The notes below the pieces were generated by a model, which did no database searches, was not told where the DNA came from, and saw only the letters and a program-made list of their open reading frames with translations. Of a stretch of DNA of 10,777 bases, positions 7,016 through 10,777 are shown in pieces (the first letter of the stretch is position 1; every line of letters starts with the position of its first letter). Origin of the DNA: Prevotella sp. (GTDB lineage Bacteria; Bacteroidota; Bacteroidia; Bacteroidales; Dysgonomonadaceae); NCBI GenBank assembly GCA_031263965.1, contig JAISES010000254.1, positions 1 to 10,777 on the forward strand, written 5' to 3'. The position numbers and the translations under genes are program-made.

Positions 7016-8218
7016 TTAAGGTTTATGTTTTATCAGGAATTTATTGTCACGCTTCTCATATATAACAGGGGCTGTATATGTAAGCCCTGTCAGAACATCA
7101 TTCAAATCGCTTTTGAGATCGAGTTTTCCGGAACATCTCATATTTCCTGCTTCCGTATCAGACTCGATCGGTTCGCCATAGTAACGGGACAAACGGCAGA
7201 AAATAACGGCCAGCTTTTCATTTTCAAATATATACATGCCGTCTTTCCATGATATGTACCTGGAAATATCGACACTTTCGACAATTCCTTTGTCACCGTT
7301 ATATTGGTACATCTTATTGGGGGATAACAATATCTCTTTTTCTTCGTTCTTATTTGTGATCCTTATAGAACCGGATGCCAGTATAACCCGCTTAATATCT
7401 TCCGATTCGTATGCTGTAACGTTAAATTCCGTTCCCAGAACATTGATCCCGATATCTTTTGTTTTTACAACAAACGGCCATTCCTTATTATGGGCTACCT
7501 GTATATAAATTTCGCCATCAACGTACAGTTCACGTTCTTTCTTATTAAATTCAACAGGGTAAATGACACGTGTACCCGAATTAACCCAGATTTTGGTGCC
7601 GTCGGCCAATGTTAGTGTTGATCTTTTTCCTCTGGGTACAATTAACTGGTTGTATGAGGCTGTTTCTTTTTGGGACAGGGCTTCCTCGTTTCCCTTGACT
7701 TTGATGCAGACAGAATCATATACAATGACAGATTCCTTATCGTCCAGAAGTACTGTTTTGTTTTCGGATAAGATGAGCTGTGCACTGGATGACTGATAAT
7801 CCGGAGCTTCTGTTTTATCTATAAAAGCGTAGATATCAATTTCTTTCTGATTTGCCGGACTAAAGAATGAGGGAATAAACATAATTCCGATAAGGCATGC
7901 CGCAGCGATGCTTATAGTTGTATATATTATACGTTTTCTGCGTTTGGAAGAGCTGTCGGAGCGATCATTCGCATTTTCGATCGAATTCCACAGGTTGGAA
8001 ACTTCTTCTTCACTTAACTGGCTTTTATTGAAAGGTATAGACTTAATATAGGATTTTGCTTGTAAATATTCATTTACATTCGATGGATTTGTTTGTAGAT
8101 ATTCTTTCCAAAAGGCTACCGTTTCTTCTGTCGGGTTACAGACAGAAGAAATGAAATAATCGTCCTGAAGGAAATCTTCAAATGTATAATTATGAAAATA
8201 TTTATTGTTTTCTTTCAT
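7016..8218 (-). CDS. FecR-family anti-sigma factor with C-terminal DUF4974 domain
   Basis: This 400-residue inner-membrane protein is expected to hold the ECF sigma factor at its cytoplasmic N-terminus and sense the SusC STN domain from the periplasm. The parts are a cytoplasmic region about 1-95; a positive stretch SKRRKR at 91-96 just before one membrane helix at about 97-119; the FecR domain about 190-290, with VPRGKRSTLTLADGTKIWVNSG and VLGTEFNVTAY; and a DUF4974 domain about 320-398, with GMYIFENEKLAVIFCRLSRYY. Length and order are typical of Bacteroidetes FecR proteins. It is transcribed towards susC but away from the sigma gene, from a 204-bp shared spacer. No housekeeping TAnnTTTG element was found in front of it, so its promoter is unknown. 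Confidence 0.92.
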   Translation of the reverse strand: MKENNKYFHNYTFEDFLQDDYFISSVCNPTEETVAFWKEYLQTNPSNVNEYLQAKSYIKSIPFNKSQLSEEEVSNLWNSIENANDRSDSSSKRRKRIIYTTISIAAACLIGIMFIPSFFSPANQKEIDIYAFIDKTEAPDYQSSSAQLILSENKTVLLDDKESVIVYDSVCIKVKGNEEALSQKETASYNQLIVPRGKRSTLTLADGTKIWVNSGTRVIYPVEFNKKERELYVDGEIYIQVAHNKEWPFVVKTKDIGINVLGTEFNVTAYESEDIKRVILASGSIRITNKNEEKEILLSPNKMYQYNGDKGIVESVDISRYISWKDGMYIFENEKLAVIFCRLSRYYGEPIESDTEAGNMRCSGKLDLKSDLNDVLTGLTYTAPVIYEKRDNKFLIKHKP

Positions 8219-8270
8219 TCTAATTTAGTCTACATATACAGAACAAACCAACATTGATTTTATACTCACA

Positions 8271-8284
8271 TTTTTTGCAAAAAA
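8271..8284. promoter_or_regulatory. 14-bp perfect palindrome in the fecR/sigma spacer
   Basis: TTTTTTGCAAAAAA is a perfect palindrome 53-66 bp upstream of the fecR start codon. Its position would suit an operator or promoter-proximal protein site, but homopolymer T/A arms also arise by chance in an AT-rich spacer. No regulator can be assigned. Confidence 0.25.
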
Positions 8285-8339
8285 AACATTTATTTTAGTT
8301 ATCTTGGTTAAGTAATTGTCACATAGTGCTTTTATGATA

Positions 8340-8372
8340 TTTGCGCTTGTGTTTGTAATTTTATTAACTTTG
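8340..8372 (+). promoter_or_regulatory. Upstream (distal) promoter of the ECF sigma gene
   Basis: TTTG (8340-8343), a 21-bp spacer and TAACTTTG (8365-8372) match the Bacteroidetes housekeeping promoter. Transcription would start near 8378. The last four bases of its -7 box (TTTG, 8369-8372) also serve as the -33 box of the downstream promoter, so the two cannot be bound at the same time. Confidence 0.55.
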
Positions 8373-8399
8373 TTTTTCGTTGTCTTTTTTGTAATTTTG
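8369..8399 (+). promoter_or_regulatory. Proximal housekeeping promoter of the ECF sigma gene
   Basis: TTTG (8369-8372), a 19-bp spacer and TAATTTTG (8392-8399) are a textbook Bacteroidetes -33/-7 pair. The expected start near 8404-8406 gives a leader of under 20 nt before the ATG at 8423. It suggests the sigma gene is made by the vegetative sigma factor, so its activity is controlled mainly by FecR binding. Confidence 0.75.
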
Positions 8400-8422
8400 T
8401 GACATAATTATGCATTCTTCAG

Positions 8423-8977
8423 ATGGAGTATAATGTTACAGACAACCCTGAGCCGTTACTTTGGAACAAATTCCTGTCGGGAGATGATGAGGCATATGCC
8501 CTTATATATAAACAGTATGTACAAATCCTTTTTTCGTACGCATTGCAATTTACTTCCGATAGAGAGCTTATAAAAGATTGCATACAAGATGTTTTTGAGA
8601 AATTACATAAAAACAGAACAAAACTAAAACAAACCGACAATGTAAAGGTCTATTTATTTGTAATATTAAAGAATAGCCTGATCAATGTCCTGAAAAAGGA
8701 ACAAGCATATCTTCAATATATAGGGGAGATTGAGGGAGATCCCTCAGAAAGTGAAACGGCTTCGGATAAACTTGAAGAAAGCGAAGATGACAAAAACGTA
8801 CAACATATAGTACGGCAGGTATTTGCTGTGTTGACCCCCCGCCAGAAGGAAATTATGTTTTATCGCTATATAGAAGGTCTGGAGATAAAAGATATTGCAT
8901 CTATAATGGAGATGAATTATCAGTCGGTTCAGAACCTTATACAACGATCGATAAAAAAGGCAAGGGAGTGTCTTTAA
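8423..8977 (+). CDS. ECF-type RNA polymerase sigma-70 factor (Bacteroidetes class)
   Basis: This 184-residue protein has only the two sigma regions expected of an ECF factor: region 2 at about 20-75 (ALIYKQYVQILFSYALQF, then DCIQDVFEKLH, the core-binding helix) and region 4 at about 130-182 (LTPRQKEIMFYRYIEGLEIKDIA then a helix-turn-helix, MNYQSVQNLIQRSIKKAR). An acidic linker (GDPSESETASDKLEESEDDK) joins them. It should direct RNA polymerase to the SusC operon when released by the neighbouring FecR protein. The ATG at 8423 suits the promoter at 8369-8399, and another nearby ATG at 8410 is in a different frame. There is no clear Shine-Dalgarno sequence, as is usual in this phylum. It is divergent from fecR and convergent with the aldolase gene. 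Confidence 0.94.
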   Translation: MEYNVTDNPEPLLWNKFLSGDDEAYALIYKQYVQILFSYALQFTSDRELIKDCIQDVFEKLHKNRTKLKQTDNVKVYLFVILKNSLINVLKKEQAYLQYIGEIEGDPSESETASDKLEESEDDKNVQHIVRQVFAVLTPRQKEIMFYRYIEGLEIKDIASIMEMNYQSVQNLIQRSIKKARECL

Positions 8978-8995
8978 CTCCCCTTGCTTTTTCTT
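8953..8995. terminator. Bidirectional terminator overlapping the sigma-gene stop codon
   Basis: GCAAGGGAGT (8960-8969) pairs with ACTCCCCTTGC (8977-8987), a 10-bp stem with one bulged C around GTCTTTA. On the plus strand it is followed by TTTTTCTT (8988-8995). On the minus strand it is followed by CTTTTTT (8959-8953). It can therefore end both the sigma transcript and the convergent aldolase transcript. The TAA stop (8975-8977) sits in the loop and at the first base of the descending arm, so the terminator overlaps the last sigma codons. Confidence 0.8.
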
Positions 8996-9071
8996 AGAAA
9001 CGGTTTCTTACTTCATCCGTGCATCAGAGGCCCGAAAATCCAATTGCCATCGTCTTTTATGGATTGCTTTG

Positions 9072-10094
9072 CTATATTTGAGATAGATCTTCTATAAATT
9101 TATCGACCATATTTTCCGGAGTAGCCCATGATGTTATCAGGCGGACGGACGAATAATCCGAATCAATTATTTTCCATACCAGGAATCCATATTTTTGCTG
9201 CAATTTCCGTATAACCCGATTTGGGAATACAGGAAAAATCTGGTTGGTATCTGAATCTATAAGCATCGGATAACCCAACGATTTAATAGCATTGGATAGT
9301 TTTCCTGCCATAAGGTTTGCATGCCGGGCCAGGTCAAATATCATGTCATTTCTAAGTAGTTGATCAAATTGCACACCCATCGAGCGCCCTTTGGCAGTCA
9401 GGGCTCCCCGTTGTTTCAGATGGTATTTGAAATCTTTTTTCAATTCACTATTTACTATTACGACAGCTTCACCCAGCAAAGCCCCGCATTTGGTTCCGCC
9501 TATATAAAATATGTCTGTCAAAGCCGCTATATCAATTAATGTCAAGTCGTTTGAAGGCGCAGTCAATGCCATTGGAAGCCGGGCGCCATCCATGAACAGA
9601 ATAAGATTGTTTGCTTTGCAAAATTCTGACAAGCCGGATAATTCCTGCTTGGTATATACCGTTCCCAACTCCGTTGAATCAGAGATATATACAGCACGGG
9701 TACGTACTACATGATGTCCTCTGGCTTTATTTAAAAAGGGGATAATATCTTCCGGACGTAGTTTCCCATTTTCCGAAGGAGCGGCTTCCACTTTGTGCCC
9801 TGTCGCTTCTATCGCGCCTGTTTCATTTACATAAATATGTCCTGTCGCAGCAGCGACAACCGACTCGAAAGGCTTCAAGATAGAGGCTAATACGGTAAGA
9901 TTGGCTAAGGTGCCGCCTGCTATCATATGTACATCTACGTCAGCGGCTGTTAACTGTTTTATAATAGACTCCGCGTTTTTTGTATATTCATCGTCGCCAT
10001 ATCCTGCCTGCTGTATAAAATTGTTGTCAGTCAGGGCTTTTAGTATAGAAGGATGGCATCCTTCGGCATAATCGTTAGCAAAACTATATATCAT
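9072..10094 (-). CDS. Threonine-aldolase-family PLP enzyme (beta-eliminating lyase fold)
   Basis: This 340-residue fold-type I PLP enzyme resembles low-specificity L-threonine aldolase (LtaE-like), which splits L-threonine or allo-threonine into glycine and acetaldehyde in the cytosol. Visible landmarks: FANDYAEGCHP at the N-terminus; AGGTLAN (59-65) for cofactor phosphate binding; GHIYVNETGA (85-94), where His86 is the likely ring-stacking residue; MDGAR (168-172) with Asp169 for the pyridine nitrogen and Arg172; and GGTKCGALLGEA (199-210) with Lys202 as the probable Schiff-base lysine. The length is normal. It is convergent with the sigma gene and has its own promoter-like element, so a role in the uptake system is unlikely. 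Substrate preference is from family knowledge; related beta-eliminating lyases cannot be fully excluded. Confidence 0.88.
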   Translation of the reverse strand: MIYSFANDYAEGCHPSILKALTDNNFIQQAGYGDDEYTKNAESIIKQLTAADVDVHMIAGGTLANLTVLASILKPFESVVAAATGHIYVNETGAIEATGHKVEAAPSENGKLRPEDIIPFLNKARGHHVVRTRAVYISDSTELGTVYTKQELSGLSEFCKANNLILFMDGARLPMALTAPSNDLTLIDIAALTDIFYIGGTKCGALLGEAVVIVNSELKKDFKYHLKQRGALTAKGRSMGVQFDQLLRNDMIFDLARHANLMAGKLSNAIKSLGYPMLIDSDTNQIFPVFPNRVIRKLQQKYGFLVWKIIDSDYSSVRLITSWATPENMVDKFIEDLSQI

Positions 10095-10119
10095 ATCTTG
10101 TATTTTTAATTATTTTATA

Positions 10120-10151
10120 CGAAAGTAAGAAACTGTTTAAATTTTATCGAA
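10120..10151 (-). promoter_or_regulatory. Probable promoter of the threonine-aldolase-family gene
   Basis: On the minus strand TTCG (10151-10148), a 20-bp spacer and TACTTTCG (10127-10120) resemble the TTTG/TAnnTTTG pair with one mismatch in each box. The implied start near 10114 gives a leader of about 20 nt. The spacing is right and the boxes are imperfect, hence the modest confidence. Confidence 0.45.
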
Positions 10152-10207
10152 AAATATTATTATGGGATTTGAAAAAAAACTTCTTAGCAAAAAATACTAT
10201 TATAGGT

Positions 10208-10777
10208 TTAGCTGTTATTGTTTGAATACGTCCCGATTCTTCTTACCGTAGTTTCGAAATTGTCCCGCGATATTTTTGTTTTGTTTTTTACTTTCGCCCT
10301 GTAATTATAAATTGTATTTACAGAATAACCCAGAAATTTTGCGATCATGGAGCTGTCTTCCACACCAAGCCTGATGAGCGCGTAGATACGTAATTCCGTA
10401 TTTAATTCTCCTTTTTTAGGTATGATTTTTTCGTCATCCATCAAAAGGTTATTGAATTCATCTACAAAGTCGGGATATATGTGTAAAAACATTTTGTCGA
10501 AGTTAGAGAATAATTCCTCCAGTTCGGTTTCTTTCAGGTCGCTTGCTCTGGTAAGTCTTCCTAATTCGGCTGTTTGCCCACCCGAAAGTTTTTTACTTAC
10601 CATTTTGCGATAATCGTCAAGTTTATCTATATAGGTAGAACATAAACCCAGAAAATATCCTATATATTTTTCTTTGATATGATTGGCCTCGGACAGATCC
10701 GTATTTGTTTCACTCAACTGTTCATTCATTTTCTTACGGAGACTGTTAAGCGAATTCAGCTGTTCATTTATTTCTTT
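10208..10777 (-). CDS. DUF6377-type regulator, C-terminal part (5' end outside the window)
   Basis: The frame is open from the stop at 10208 to the right edge, so only the last 189 or so residues are present; the Met at 10729 is internal and not the start. The visible part begins with a heptad-like coiled coil (KEINEQLNSLNSLRKK onward, through NEQLSETNTDLSEANHIKE), then the DUF6377 signature: EKYIGYFLGLCSTYIDKLDDY, FDKMFLHIYPDFVDEFNNLL, and a C-terminal helix-turn-helix-like segment, ELRIYALIRLGVEDSSMIAKF followed by LGYSVNTIYNYRAKVKNK. Full-length members usually carry N-terminal TPR-like repeats and a membrane helix before the coil, which would place this domain in the cytoplasm as a DNA-binding output. 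That part is not in the window. The target genes are unknown. It lies 113 nt upstream of the aldolase gene on the same strand; no convincing terminator was found between them. Confidence 0.85.
   Translation of the reverse strand, partial: KEINEQLNSLNSLRKKMNEQLSETNTDLSEANHIKEKYIGYFLGLCSTYIDKLDDYRKMVSKKLSGGQTAELGRLTRASDLKETELEELFSNFDKMFLHIYPDFVDEFNNLLMDDEKIIPKKGELNTELRIYALIRLGVEDSSMIAKFLGYSVNTIYNYRAKVKNKTKISRDNFETTVRRIGTYSNNNS

Noticed and set aside
8997..9012. Short palindrome AGAAAC-G-GTTTCT after the sigma terminator.
   Set aside because: The loop would be too short for a stable hairpin without losing pairs, and there is no T-tract; the adjacent hairpin at 8953-8995 already explains termination.
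10152..10207. Possible terminator after the DUF6377 gene, near a T8 run on the minus strand.
   Set aside because: No stem of useful length directly precedes the T-run; only short AT-rich pairings were found.

Overview
The window comes from a Bacteroidota chromosome, order Bacteroidales. A Dysgonomonas- or Parabacteroides-like genome is a plausible guess, but the genus cannot be fixed from the sequence alone. The evidence is a SusC/SusD pair, a FecR-type anti-sigma factor with an ECF sigma factor, a DUF6377 regulator, and promoters of the Bacteroidetes type (TTTG about 20 bp before TAnnTTTG). Base composition is AT-rich, especially between genes. No tRNA, rRNA, insertion sequence or CRISPR array was seen.

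Positions 1-7015 (minus strand) hold an outer-membrane uptake operon, read right to left: a SusC-like TonB-dependent transporter with an N-terminal STN signalling domain, a SusD-like lipoprotein, and a three-domain lipoprotein (DUF4959-DUF5126-DUF5000 type, with a discoidin-like C-terminus) that probably binds glycan at the cell surface. A strong intrinsic terminator at 8-40 closes the operon. No glycoside hydrolase or other degrading enzyme lies in the window.

Positions 6585-8977 are the control region. A FecR-like anti-sigma factor (minus) and an ECF sigma factor (plus) diverge from a 204-bp spacer. The sigma gene has two overlapping, near-consensus housekeeping promoters and a bidirectional terminator over its stop codon. 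The expected circuit is trans-envelope signalling: ligand binding by SusC/SusD is passed through the STN domain to periplasmic FecR, which releases sigma to activate the operon.

The 431-bp gap between fecR and susC holds the most notable signal. On the plus strand, antisense to the susC leader, a TAnnTTTG promoter element is followed about 80 nt later by a 12-bp hairpin and a T-tract. This is a complete small-RNA unit of the kind known from Bacteroides fragilis (DonS-type cis-antisense RNAs that repress susC-like genes). The same gap has a (CT)7 repeat and several other hairpins.

Positions 9072-10777 appear unrelated to the uptake system: a PLP-dependent threonine-aldolase-family enzyme (minus), convergent with the sigma gene, and the 3' part of a DUF6377 regulator (minus) whose reading frame runs off the right edge.
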